Shown: piece after piece, positions 1 to 9,890 of the stretch
Layout: every line of letters starts with the position of its first letter
Numbering within the stretch: the stretch's first letter is position 1
Assembly (NCBI GenBank): GCA_012295275.1
Contig: CM022673.1
Location: forward strand, 7,067,811 to 7,092,810
DNA: 25,000 bases
Reading direction: 5' to 3'
DNA from: Chrysomallon squamiferum
Taxonomy: Eukaryota > Mollusca > Gastropoda > Neomphalida > Peltospiridae
Notes under the pieces: generated by a model
Databases searched by the model: none
Seen by the model: only the letters and a program-made list of their open reading frames with translations
What the model was told of the DNA's origin: nothing
Position numbers and translations under genes: made by a program

Positions 1-260
1 AATCGCTCGCTGCGACAACCACAAATAGAGTTTTCTGTATTTTACTGTTTTCCAATTAGGTGCCGATGTTAGCACCTTCGAGCATAACAGACAATTATAG
101 ACACTCGATCTCATGCTTTGTATTGATTCGTCTCAATGATGCTTAGCGTGGTGTTCCAGAGGTATTAGGAACCTCGACAGCGAATTCCTCCCCATCTACG
201 TTTTCTCTGTGCTAGAGCCAACAGCAACCACATCATCGTGCACTTTCGCTATTCATTCAA
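1..260. other. Complex non-repetitive island, possible conserved non-coding element
   Basis: This opening stretch is free of simple repeats and richer in G, C and CpG than the sequence that follows. It contains a short inverted repeat AGGTGC (58-63) / GCACCT (72-77) and a second, GAGGT / ACCTC, near 160-177. No frame is convincingly coding: the only open frame (209-436) shows no domain and runs into a TC repeat. It could be the edge of a regulatory element or an untranslated exon continuing from outside the window. I infer this only from composition. Confidence 0.3.
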
Positions 261-499
261 CGGCCGCAGGAGTCAAACAAAAAGCTAAAAAAAAATTATT
301 TATTGACTCTAAGTGGATTAAGATAGAGGAACAGGAAATCATCCGAGCTATAACCACTCCGTACGTCTCTCTCTCTCTCACACCGTGGACAAAACTCCAT
401 CACAGTTTGCCAGACACTCGTAAACGTCAACAGTGATTTTTTGAGTTTGATGAAGGATCTTGTTTGTTGTTGATGCAATGTCTGCTTAACGGGGTAGAA

Positions 500-1026
500 C
501 AGAGAGTTTATTCATTACTTGCGATAAAAACAAAATTAAAAAACAAAATAAAATAAAATAACACGAAGGAAAAACAACGATACCCGTGTGTTTTTAGAAG
601 TCTCCAGAAACAATATTATTTAAAGACACTAACAAATAATGTTAGTGTTTTGAAGACTGAAATATTGAAATTAGTGTTATTCAACTCTGAATTAGTGATA
701 ACTGTGTTGGAAGGACAGAAACACTGGAAGTTTAGTTTTCTAAAACCAAACACACTGAGACTTACATATTTAAATAAAACAAGTAAACTTGATATTTTTT
801 CTAAAGCTAGAAAACGAGAAAAACAAGACAGTATTTGTGCATTTTAAAGACAGGAGCACTGAAACTTTCGAGACAAGAAGACAATATTTTTATGCGTTAC
901 AGACAGCAACAGAAATACCTGAATTTTTCTAATGATTATGACAAAAACAAGCTAATGAAAATGTTGGATTTACTGCAATAAAAACAACGCCATTCACTCA
1001 GTACCATTGAGAGATATAAAGTAAGT
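500..1026 (+). other. A-rich, homopolymer-poor stretch ending in a GTAAGT donor-like site
   Basis: About 500 nt of A-rich sequence with few simple repeats ends in AAA|GTAAGT, a near-perfect metazoan 5' splice site, with GTAAGT at 1021-1026. Immediately downstream the sequence becomes intron-like and strongly AT-rich. The stretch could be the 3' part of a non-coding first exon on the plus strand. Against this, GTAAGT also occurs elsewhere in the window by chance (5358, 8855, 12024, 13735), and no upstream promoter or coding sequence is visible. A frame at 650-847 (65 codons) has no recognisable domain. Confidence 0.2.
623..651. repeat. Perfect inverted repeat (hairpin)
   Basis: ACACTAACA (626-634) and TGTTAGTGT (640-648) are exact reverse complements around a 5-nt loop. 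One G.T wobble and two A-T pairs extend the stem to 12 pairs (623-651). It is neither followed by a T-run nor long enough for a typical pre-miRNA. In a transcript it would form a stable local stem-loop. Confidence 0.7.
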
Positions 1027-1033
1027 AAACCAA

Positions 1034-1690
1034 ATTGATCATTAGCTTCATTATTTTAAAATTATATTTTAAGTTAATATTAAAACAATATCGCTAAACG
1101 CTTCTTACTACTTGATTAAGCTTGCATCAAATAATATTGATAATTAAGAATAGTAATTTTTAATATTGTTTTGATAAACAATCTTTGATGAATATTGTAT
1201 CTCACTATTTTCTATAAAATAGTTTAGCTTTCAATAAAGTGTTAGAAAATATTTTCCGAAAGCAAAACAAGACAAAAAAAAAAAAAACCAAAAAAAAAAA
1301 ACAACAACAACAACAACAAACAAACAATTAAAATGCTAGTAGTTTTAAAATGATAAATATTTTTGTCATGATATTTCTAACAACATCAGGCTTTCCTTTA
1401 TTCTGAAATTATAACTCCTTTTCATATGAACCTTTTAAAATTGTATGAATACACAATCATGTAGATATTATTAATTACGGCGCCGTTGTTTTGCTTGTGT
1501 TTGTGTTTTGTTTTTGTCTTTTACTGGTAGAGAATGCATTAATGTTTGATGTGGAATAACATTAGATAGAATTTTTTGAGAAATATATTTCAGTTAATGA
1601 GATGTAAATTTTAATATATTTCCTCTGTTACTGAATGTTTATGTTACTGATATTTTATATACTTTAAATTTCTGTTTATTTAGCAGGCTT
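1034..1690. repeat. AT-rich spacer with poly-A/CAA microsatellite
   Basis: A-runs at 1274-1287 and 1291-1301 are followed by a short CAA array and CAAA units, to about 1326. The rest of the interval is AT-rich with no credible coding frame or RNA gene that I can see. Confidence 0.7.
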
Positions 1691-1733
1691 ACATACATAC
1701 ATACATATGTGCATATATATATATATATATATA
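1691..1733. repeat. ACAT tetranucleotide then TA dinucleotide array
   Basis: About four ACAT units run into an AT/TA array from about 1713 to 1733. This is an ordinary compound microsatellite. Confidence 0.9.
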
Positions 1734-1786
1734 CTTTATACAACTTAGAAACACAAAGTCTTAGTGTTTGTCTTTATTATAATTAG

Positions 1787-1789
1787 TGG

Positions 1790-1821
<32 letters not shown>

Positions 1822-1890
1822 CATTATTATTATTATTGTCGTCATCATCGATGTTATTTATTTATTTATTTATATATTTATATATTTATA
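1787..1890. repeat. TTA triplet array followed by TTTA array
   Basis: A TTA/ATT array runs from about 1790 to 1837 with one TCA interruption. It is followed by a short GTCATCATC patch and then TTTA and TATATTTA units to about 1890. The overlapping open frame (poly-Tyr) is a product of the repeat, not a gene. Confidence 0.9.
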
Positions 1891-2459
1891 AACTGGATTA
1901 CAAAATTTTCTCAGACATGTGACGTTACATCAGAGCAAACAATATTCCACGTGCAACGTGTTAGAAAAATGAAATCTGAGTGAAAATCAATGTAATAATC
2001 GTTGATGTTACCACTGGAAAATAGTCCTGTGGGCTTTTTCATATCACTTCAGCCATAATGAAGTTTTTTAATGTTTGTCGTTTGTAAACAAAACATCGGT
2101 CTGAAAATAGCGTTTTCTCGGTCTGATTCCTGGCGTTTCATAATCTATCGAGGAATGATAATGTTATATGATATTATTTAGTATTTGAATAATGAATAAA
2201 TGAATGGATGAATGCTTGCTTAATTACAGCGCAATAGAGTTATTAGGTATCGAACATGGATTTTGTCAGTTAGCAATAAAATAGCTTTTGAATGTACCTT
2301 CTCATAGTTAGACAAAGCATTCACCTTGGACTTGGACTTTGATAATCAGCCATTCGTGAAACATTGATTAAAACGAATGTTATCCTACCTAGGATCGATA
2401 CCGTGTCATATCTCACATTAGCGCAGTGTTCTGCCATTGCAGTTCTAAGAAGACAAAGT

Positions 2460-2460
<1 letters not shown>
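1891..2460. other. Unannotated unique sequence
   Basis: No gene or array is recognisable. The last 130 bases (about 2330-2460) are more complex and run straight into a 33-nt A tract, the layout of a poly-A-tailed retroposon. A short match to a pol III A-box (2419-2430) is present but no B-box at proper spacing, so I do not call a SINE. Confidence 0.4.
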
Positions 2461-2495
<35 letters not shown>

Positions 2496-2640
2496 AGAAG
2501 ACGAAGAAAACGTAGAAGAAATAGTAGATGAAATGGAAAAAAATAAATAAATAAAAAATTTATAAAAAGGAAAGGAAAAACTAAAAAAGAATAACATTCC
2601 ATAAAAAAAAAAAAAAAAATAGTAAGATAAACAGAAAATA
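2461..2640. repeat. A33 homopolymer and adjoining A/GAA-rich tract
   Basis: Thirty-three uninterrupted A residues (2461-2493) lead into GAA-rich and AAATA-rich sequence, with another A-run around 2604-2620. This may be an expanded retroposon tail or a simple microsatellite. Confidence 0.85.
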
Positions 2641-2720
2641 ATGTTGAAACAATCGGGGTGATATATTCGTCAAAATGATATACATACTGTAACGTTAAAA
2701 CAACTATAAAATTATCAGTT

Positions 2721-2990
2721 GACGAATGTTAAATGTGTGTTCTCTGCATCCGTCAGTCAGTGGTGATTGTTCAGGTATTTGCTCACTGGATCGAAATGTA
2801 GCACAAAGTAAATACGTTCCAAACTGTAAATCTTGCCTCTTAAGCTGCAAGGGATATTGTGATTTGGTGCGCAATGGATCCATGTGGAAAATTAAATGAA
2901 AGAAGAAAAGCAATGAAAGATGTTTTATTTTTTTTAACCCTTCGTGTTGATGCAATTAGCGGAAATGAACCGTGCTGCAGTTTATTAGAT
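2721..2990 (+). repeat. Interspersed repeat, copy A (unclassified)
   Basis: This block aligns colinearly with 3728-4015 in the same orientation. The shared word TAGCACAAAGTAAATA (2799-2814) lies 78 nt from the block start in both copies. GGATCC (2876-2881), GAAAATTA (2887-2894) and AAAGAAGAA (2899-2907) also keep their spacing to within one base. A short T-run near 2927-2936 sits where copy B has 27 T. Differences are scattered and often transitions (the first 23 nt differ at four sites, all transitions), as expected of old copies of one family. I do not recognise the family. There is no transposase motif and no terminal inverted repeat. Open frames on both strands are interrupted when the copies are compared. 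Confidence 0.8.
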
Positions 2991-3210
2991 TACATCTGTC
3001 GCAGGACGATTGTTTGTTTAGAACACAAAAACACACGTCCAACTTGATTTATCGTTCCGGGACTGCATAAAGGAGCACCTTAAGAGTGCTTCAGTAAACT
3101 AGATCATGTCGTCCTTATTAAAAATGGCGAAGCTAAATTGTGCATAAAAAAGATGTTCATATAAAATGAGAGTTTTCACAGTTCAGTTTAACGGACAAAG
3201 CACGAATTCA

Positions 3211-3211
<1 letters not shown>
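2991..3211. other. Unannotated unique sequence
   Basis: No repeat or coding signal is recognised. It contains a short inverted word pair, GAGCACCTT / AGTGCTTC, near 3072-3092. It separates repeat copy A from the CA array. Confidence 0.4.
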
Positions 3212-3283
<72 letters not shown>

Positions 3284-3290
3284 ACACACA

Positions 3291-3331
<41 letters not shown>
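3212..3331. repeat. Long CA dinucleotide microsatellite
   Basis: An uninterrupted CA array spans 3212-3279. An A-rich interruption with a few CA units follows, and then a second CA run to 3331. The poly-His-Thr open frame across it is an artefact. CA arrays of this length are usually polymorphic and can adopt Z-DNA. Confidence 0.97.
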
Positions 3332-3333
<2 letters not shown>

Positions 3334-3727
3334 TCTCCTCGTTTCTGACAAACCAAAAACGGTTATCTCTTTATTCATTAATTTCATCAAAAAGAAAATT
3401 AAAACGAAAACAGCTTTTTACGGACGCATCGTGTTCGTATTCTCTCAATCTCATAATAACGTTCTTCCAACATTGCTTTCATTTTTTTGCCCCTTATTTA
3501 ATAATATGACATTTCGTATTTCCCCAGACATCTGATTCTACGACATTTTGCAAAAAAAAGAAAAATGTCAGCGAATCTACAATGAAAAGCAACCAGCGAC
3601 ACGTTTCTCATACGTTTTCTCCATCTCGGACCAATCAAGGACCAGTTGTCAATAGGATATTTTCCTGGAAATAATAACGTCTGTCGTCCAGTCAAACAAT
3701 TCCTCTTTTTTCACCTCTGACCCTTTT
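3332..3727. other. Unannotated sequence upstream of repeat copy B
   Basis: This is moderately complex sequence. About 3490-3720 is less AT-rich and contains CCAATCA (3629-3635) and a pair of GACATTT/AAATGTC words flanking an A-run (about 3541-3569). No counterpart lies upstream of copy A, so the shared repeat seems to begin at about 3728. No credible coding frame is visible. Confidence 0.35.
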
Positions 3728-4015
3728 GACAAACGTCAAGTGTGTGTTCTCCGTAGCCATCAGTCCTCAGCGATTCAGTTCTTGTTTACCGTGAAGATCG
3801 AAATTTAGCACAAAGTAAATAGTTTGGAAAATCGTCGAGCTTAACGCTTGCCGTGTATGGTACATCATGCTGCGATGCTGTTCGGATCCGTGCTGAAAAT
3901 TAATCAAAGAAGAACAGGACAAAATCCAGTTTTTTGTTACGTTTTTTTTTTTTTTTTTTTTTTTTTTTGCCTCTATTCAGTTTACCGAAAATTAACACTA
4001 CAGTTTGTTTTAGAT
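3728..4015 (+). repeat. Interspersed repeat, copy B (unclassified)
   Basis: This is the second direct copy of the repeat at 2721-2990, about 1 kb downstream. Shared anchors are GTGTGTTCTC (about 3742-3751), TAGCACAAAGTAAATA (3806-3821), GGATCC (3884-3889), GAAAATTA (3895-3902) and AAAGAAGAA (3906-3914). A 27-nt T tract (3942-3968) lies inside it and accounts for most of the length difference from copy A. Similarity resumes beyond the tract (CAGTTT at 4001, homologous to 2978) and fades near the TTTTAGAT word. Copy B may be closer to the ancestral sequence or not; two copies cannot decide. Confidence 0.8.
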
Positions 4016-4018
4016 GAA

Positions 4019-4690
4019 TAGTGCAGCTTATGAAATAGATTATTGCTAGGGATAATATACTTATTCGTGATTTATAATTAAGTTTAAATTCCAATAAAAG
4101 AAAACGTAATTATATAATATGATTAAAACACAGATGATAAAGTTATGTTATATTTAAATTATTCTCCGTAATTTGAGCTTTTACAGCTTCTGCAGTGGTC
4201 TATAGTTAAAAATACACGATTTAAATGATGATTTAAAGGCTTATTCCATCAAATGTGGTCAGCAACAACTTATATGCTTAAGATCTTGACGTTTATATAA
4301 TTGTTTAAAAATAAATACATATCTGTTTTTAAGTAAGAATAAATGACTTTGGTCAGAATGTAAATACATACAACATTCGTAAAGATTTGCCAAATTTTCA
4401 GGGTTCGTGGTTTCTTTATTGGTTTATTATCAGTGGAAGGAGTATATTGATTTTTTCTGTTAATGGGAAGGTGCATAAAAAGGATTTCTTGTCGCTAATT
4501 AAGAGTGGTCATATATCGGCGAAAGCGGATTTTGTCTGTCATATCTTGATTAATTTTAACAAAGATATAGTGTATGATGGATCCGTATTTGCATTTAGAT
4601 ACCGCTTCGTCCATAAATATCATATTTTAAATAAACATTTTCATCCATAAACTTCTTATTATAAATAAACAGATATTAGTGTCGACGTGA
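4019..4690. other. AT-rich sequence without recognisable features
   Basis: I see no array, island or gene. A plus-strand frame of 87 codons (4387-4650) has no domain or codon pattern that sets it apart from chance in AT-rich DNA. Confidence 0.5.
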
Positions 4691-5270
4691 GGGTGAAAAT
4701 TCAAAGACATTAGACTTTAACAACAAATTTCTGATCACCCCTTTACATTACTTTTAAAACTTCTTTTATTAATCTCATAGTGATAAAAGAAAACCGAGAC
4801 TCGATACATCTAAAGAAAATCTTCTGCTGCCATCATCGAAAGCCATAAAATTTTGAGCAAAAACTCGCAGAAGCAACTCGCCGAACATTGAAGCCATTGT
4901 GTCTTGACAAGCGAGGTTAAGCCAAAAACTGCTGCATGAGTATCTAACTCTACCACACGAATCACAGTTCATGCACAGTGTCATGGTTTAACGTTAAATC
5001 CTTTCAATGGGCAAGAATATAGAGAGATTTACGTGACCAAATGTATTTCCTTAAGCCTCCACACGCCAGAATATCGAGCACTCCATCACCATTTGTCGAC
5101 GACATCTGCATTCAAGTAGGAAATTGAAAATCATGGCTTCAGCACCAAACAATTTGTTGGCTAAGCGGATCGGAAAATAGCCATTTTCTTTCCAGCGAAT
5201 CCCTGTCGTTAGGAACTTTGGTAAATAAGAGTGTAAATCATCAGTAATGAATACAAAACACGTCACTTCA
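4690..5270. other. Long low-repeat segment, unclassified
   Basis: Nearly 600 bp carries no simple repeat and has a more even base composition than its flanks. Two minus-strand open frames of about 70 codons lie here (4775-4984, 5051-5266), but neither shows a known motif or splice sites at sensible places. The segment may be a decayed mobile element or a conserved non-coding region; I cannot distinguish these. Confidence 0.35.
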
Positions 5271-5409
5271 TTTCATGCTTATCGGTATTACGTATAAAAG
5301 AATCATATTTTCTTAAAATATTGGCAAAATGGTTTAGAACAAGTAATAGTATCATTGTAAGTATTCGTATTTGTTGCATGCTTAACATACTAATTTTCCT
5401 CTTGACAAA

Positions 5410-5457
5410 AGTACACACAGACACACACACACACACATACACATACACACATACACT
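5410..5457. repeat. CA/TACACA microsatellite
   Basis: A CA array with TA interruptions runs from about 5412 to 5457. The minus-strand Val-Cys-Val frame across it is a repeat artefact. Confidence 0.9.
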
Positions 5458-5800
5458 CAGCTGTAGTAGTTTATTTACTTTAAGCCGTGTTGCTCTTAAG
5501 CATACTAGTATATACAATATTTTAACTAATATATAAATAATCATCAGAAACATTATTTTTCTAATTCATTTGTGCAGTTAAAGGCTGAGATATCATCGAA
5601 TCGTTTCAGTATTTTCAGAGATTTTATTTATTTATTTTTAGTAAAATGTTTGGGATAATGGCATATATGCAGAGGATTAAAATCAGCAGAATCCATTCTC
5701 CTTCATGAAATATAATCTGGTCCTTGTGAGACTAGAAATATAGGAAAAAATCTGAAACAGTTTGTTCAAAACAGCTAACATTCATTTAATTAATTTACCC

Positions 5801-5910
5801 AGAGAGAGAGAGAGAGAAATTCGGTGAGTGTGAGAAAGACAGAATACCAGGGAAAGGGAGAGAGAATCGAAAATATAAAAGAGAAACATTCAAGAAAGAG
5901 GAAGAATGGA
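5801..5910. repeat. GA microsatellite with degenerate GA-rich flank
   Basis: Eight AG units (5801-5816) are followed by about 90 bp of imperfect GA-rich sequence. Nothing else is recognised between 5458 and 5800. Confidence 0.8.
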
Positions 5911-6034
5911 GATAAGAATACATCTTAGGAAACATTTCAGAATGGGAGGGATATTTGACGTTTCTTTATTCTCAGAATTTTGACATAACAGACATTTCTC
6001 CCAAATTATTATCTAAATACACACTGAACAGGAT

Positions 6035-6130
6035 TACTGCAATTGCAGCGATGACGACAGCCACAGGAGCAATAACAGAACCTGAATCAGCAGCAGCGGC
6101 AGAAGCAATAGCTGCAAACAAGCCACAGGG
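6035..6130. repeat. Cryptic GCA/CAG-type triplet region
   Basis: Imperfect GCA, ACA and GCG triplets give an alanine-rich plus-strand frame (5955-6140) that looks superficially coding. It has no domain and no clear splice sites. The third-position pattern comes from the triplet repeat, so I treat it as a cryptic microsatellite. Confidence 0.5.
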
Positions 6131-6140
6131 TCATCTGTAA

Positions 6141-6480
6141 AGTTTAAGTTGCAATAATCATTTGACTGCTTTCCTTTTCATCACACCGTGGTATCTTGTA
6201 TCGCCATTGATCTTAGTTTTACGTGCTTCAAATCTTCCCACAAAACAAGATCTTGATAGATATGTCTGGGAACCATCCAGCTAACACCACGACTTCCTTT
6301 AACACGCACACCGAATCAGGCTGGGTCTAAGTTGAGGAAAGAATTAGCTGCGTATGCACTGTAAATCATTTTAACTTTTTGTTTCATGTTGATGGTATAT
6401 ATATATTTTTTTATTTATTTCAGCAGCACCTAATTTTGTAAGCGCTAGTCGGTTTGGAATTTCATTTTTATCTTTTTTTT
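6141..6480. other. Unannotated sequence, partly complex
   Basis: About 6170-6350 is less AT-rich and repeat-free and could be a small conserved element. From 6395 it becomes T-rich with TA units. A TTTATTTATTTCAG acceptor-like tract at about 6409-6422 has no exon-like partner downstream. Confidence 0.35.
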
Positions 6481-6489
6481 TTTATATAT

Positions 6490-6860
6490 ATATTTTTTTT
6501 TGTCTCGTGAAATCTTCCTGCCTCCGACAGACAACTGCAATTTCATTTCTCTTGCCAAAATCTGAATTAAAACAGTGTGATTGGCGATAAATATGTTCCA
6601 ACAAAAATTCAGCTTCATTTCGCTTATACCGCGCTACAAGACGCGATTGTGATTGATCGAGGTTAGACGTTTTGCCTCTAACGTCGTTCATTAAAGCAGT
6701 TAGTTGACAAGCCACCAATCAAAATCACACGAGTCGGTAGACGTCACGCTACACGTTCGCACGCGCTGCGCTTTTCCAGCCGCCCCGTGATTGATTCAGT
6801 CGTTTTGCCGCTTTAAGAAGAGGAAGAAAACGAGGAAGACCTGGCATTAATTCTCGTCTG
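6490..6860. promoter_or_regulatory. CpG-bearing island with TGATTGAT and CRE-like sites
   Basis: This block is visibly richer in G, C and CpG than its surroundings. It contains two TGATTGAT octamers (6650-6657, 6788-6795), the core expected for PBX/HOX-type homeodomain complexes. A CCAAT box lies at 6715-6719 and an AGACGTCA word, one base from the CREB/ATF site TGACGTCA, at 6739-6746. A short CG-rich run (GCACGCGCTGCGC) lies at 6758-6770. No TATA box, coding frame or clear transcription start is visible. A distal enhancer or weak promoter is the inference. Confidence 0.35.
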
Positions 6861-6939
6861 AGGTTAATAATAAATGAGCAAAATCTATTTTCATGACAAA
6901 CGCTACGGTAACAAAGTGACCCGCTGTTGAGAATGAATC

Positions 6940-7180
6940 GCTGATAATAAAAAAAAAAATAATAATTGGTCTGATCTACTCGGACCTAAGTGTTGCAGCT
7001 ATCATAAAGCTATCATTACGATAACTGTCTGGAAAGACTAGTGATCCTAAAGGTGACACTGTGTGATGTCACTGATTGTGATGATAGAATGATGATGACA
7101 AAATTGATGTTGATGATGATGATGACATAAAGATTATGATGACGGTATTGGTAATGATGGTAACGAGGATAATAATTAAG
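6940..7180. repeat. A-run and imperfect GAT/ATG triplet region
   Basis: An A9 run and AAT units lie at about 6950-6965, and imperfect GATGAT/ATGATG repeats at about 7071-7170. The triplet region is degenerate, so it is an old array. Confidence 0.75.
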
Positions 7181-7493
7181 CTATATTGGAAATTTATTGA
7201 TAGTAACAGTGTTAGTTACGGCGTTAAATATTACACATTAATATAACGACTGTTGATGATGATATTGCTTTATTACAGTGAGGTAAATTATACACGTTAT
7301 TACAAACTGCAACAAATATTATCTGACAACCGTGAGAAAAGCTGCGTATCTGTTTAAATGTTATGCACCTGAGGTGTTTAGTGAAGTGTTTGTACTTTTG
7401 TAATGAGCATACAGTATTTATTTATCGTATTACGTGAAAAATACATTTATACATACATAAACGAACGATATAATTTCACATATATAAGAACAT
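7181..7493. other. AT-rich sequence without recognisable features
   Basis: I see no repeat array or gene here. It leads into the ACAT array. Confidence 0.5.
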
Positions 7494-8030
7494 ACATGTA
7501 TCCATGCATACACACACATACATACACACACATATATACATATATACACATACATACATACATACATACATACACAAACATACATACATACATACATACA
7601 TACATACATACACACATACATACGTACACACATACATACATACATACATACACACACATACATACACACACATACATACATACATACATACATACATACA
7701 TACACATATATACATACATACATACATACACACATACACACATACATCATACATACATACATACATACATACATACATACATACATACGTACATACATAC
7801 ATACACACACATACGTACACACATACATACATACATACATACACACACATACATACACACACAAACATACATACATACATACATACATTCATACATACAC
7901 ATATATACATACATACATACATACATACACACATACACACATATATCATACATACATACATACATACATACATACATACATACATACGTACATACATACA
8001 TACATACATACATACACATACACACATACC
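7494..8030. repeat. Large ACAT tetranucleotide array with higher-order repeat
   Basis: About 540 bp of ACAT/CATA units is interspersed with CACA, TATA and CGTA variants. The variants recur in order. CGTACACAC occurs at 7623 and 7814, CACATATATAC at 7703 and 7898, the off-register TCATACAT at 7747 and 7946, and CGTACATAC at 7788 and 7987. The spacing is 191 to 199 bp, so a unit of about 195 bp was duplicated in tandem. The 214-codon plus-strand frame and the overlapping minus frames (Tyr-Ile-His-Thr and Met-Tyr-Val-Cys polymers) are pure repeat translations, not genes. Confidence 0.97.
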
Positions 8031-9569
8031 ACCTCCGTTCAGTTTAGATAATTTTTGTAAGCAGTAAACAAGGTCACGCTGACTTCACGTAATTATCGGT
8101 GACAAATTATCTTATTTCAGATCATAAGCAGTGCAGCATCGAACAAACGAAGCATAATAACGCGGTAAAATTAGAATGACTTTGTGAATTACCACAAGAC
8201 TGATAATTCAATTTGCCTGAAAGAACAAAATACGGGATTTAAGACTGGGTTGTCGCATGTTGCTAATTTAGTCGACATCTTTAATTGACAATTGAGTTGG
8301 TATTGTGCGCTATGAAAAAGTTGGAAAGAAGAAAGAAACGAAACGAAAAAGGATAATGAGAAAGAATCCGGTCTGCTTTTCATCCGACAAAAATAAGATG
8401 AATTACATTTACGAAGTATATGTCACTTTTCATTTAGTATTGGATAAACGCATTTTATAGCAATGCTCTTAAATAGTCTAATTGCATTAGGTATAAAATA
8501 CTTTATTTTAATTTTTCTATTTCGGTATTCTTATAAAATAATCTAGAACATAAATGCTTCTGTAGGAATATGGATTACATTTTTTTTTGTAGCAGCGTTT
8601 CAGAACTGAAATTTCATTTTTTTTTTTTTTTTTCTTCTAATGATATTATGTCTTTATTCGGGAAACGTCAAATTTTACATTTTGGAGTAAATGCCTTTTA
8701 TTTCTGTTTCATATTTAACATTTAACATTTTTTTTATCGGTACTTTTTAATTTGTGCTATATGTATTTAATGTCACGATTATATTTACGATTATTATCTA
8801 AAAAGCCATGCCTAGATGTGAATTAAAGCCCACATGAGTGAGATCAAAATAACGTAAGTACACTTCAGAGGAAAAACAAAATCATCATTGCCTCGGCATT
8901 CGAGAAGACAATACAGAAACAGCAAGATAGTAATGATTCTATATTATTAAATGCGAGGAAAGGTATACCAGATATATACATGAGACATCCAAATATATTT
9001 TCATATAATAATTTATTTATAAGTTATAATATGTTTGTATTTAAAAAGTTATGTTTATTAGTAAGAACTATATGCGAGAGAGTGTGTCCTCCGAGTTAAA
9101 CTTCCACGCATGTGCATTTTATGTTTAACTTTTTTATTATATATCTGTAATCTTCTCTGTACTGTAATGGTAGAGTTTATGAGAATACAGTCATTGTTGT
9201 TGTCTGTACTTTGGGGTATTTAATGAGGATTACACGAACTGATAGTTTAATCACTTGATGGGGATGGACTTTCATGTGAATTGTTCTCATAAATCTACTA
9301 AATCATCTTTAAAACATTTTTATTTTTATTCTGAAATTATCTCGCGAACGATATTGATATTATGAAGATCTGATCGACTGGTTTTGATGACGTACACCAG
9401 GGATCATCCCAAGATACATTTATTGTTATTCCATCACGTTTGTTCTGGACACTTCTTTCCAGTTTTTTTTTTTTTTAAACAATATAATGAGTCTGTTTGG
9501 AACAGTTCTGTTTGGAAACGAACTCATAACACTGTTCCGAAGTTCGTAGGGATTTGAATGTAGGGTCGT
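8031..9569. other. AT-rich sequence with scattered T-runs
   Basis: No gene or long array is visible across about 1.5 kb. T-runs occur at about 8580-8588, 8617-8633 and 9463-9475. A 64-codon minus-strand frame (8189-8383) has no recognisable domain. The sequence is compatible with intronic or intergenic DNA. Confidence 0.5.
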
Positions 9570-9890
9570 AAGTTTTATTGTCCAATTTCGTAGAACACCT
9601 ACTTCTGCCTCGTGTTGCCTGCGGCTACGATGAGGCCTGATCGGCTTTTTCTTGTTCAGCTTCGAACGCGGATCACATTCAATCAGTGGAAATCTCTAAC
9701 TGTAATAACGTCTTCATTTACCAATTGCTCGCAGCGAAAATTTTCCTTCTGTTGCATACTAATGATCGAGAAGAGGCCCGGAGCGAGGACGCTAATTTCA
9801 GAGCGGTTGTGGAAACAGTCTATTTTAAAAGACGTCACATGTGTTTATTCTATTGATCAGCCGTCAAATTAACAACACATATGACGCGAC
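9570..9890. promoter_or_regulatory. Complex island with CRE-like and E-box motifs
   Basis: This is a repeat-free block of more even composition. AGACGTCA (9830-9837), one base from a CRE, overlaps the palindrome CACATGTG (9836-9843), which contains a CATGTG E-box-type core. An 86-codon open frame (9612-9872) covers the block but has no domain, signal peptide or convincing splice sites. I read the block as a candidate regulatory element rather than an exon. Confidence 0.3.

Noticed and set aside
2419-2460. A-box-like word TAGCGCAGTGTT followed by a poly-A tract, suggesting a tRNA-derived SINE
   Set aside because: No B-box at the required spacing and no tRNA-like fold could be drawn; a single short match is expected by chance.
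3166-3348. His-Thr polymer frame
   Set aside because: CA microsatellite artefact.
4775-5266. Two minus-strand frames of about 70 codons
   Set aside because: No domain, no consistent splice sites and no shared frame; length is within chance expectation.
5955-6140. Alanine-rich plus-strand frame
   Set aside because: Explained by a cryptic GCA-type triplet repeat.
7494-8030. CRISPR-like regularity of recurring words
   Set aside because: The recurring words are variants inside a continuous tetranucleotide array; there are no unique spacers or constant repeats, and the context is eukaryotic.
7403-8067. Open frames of 150-214 codons on both strands
   Set aside because: They translate the ACAT array into Tyr-Ile-His-Thr or Met-Tyr-Val-Cys polymers. 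A 4-bp unit lacking stops keeps several frames open at once.
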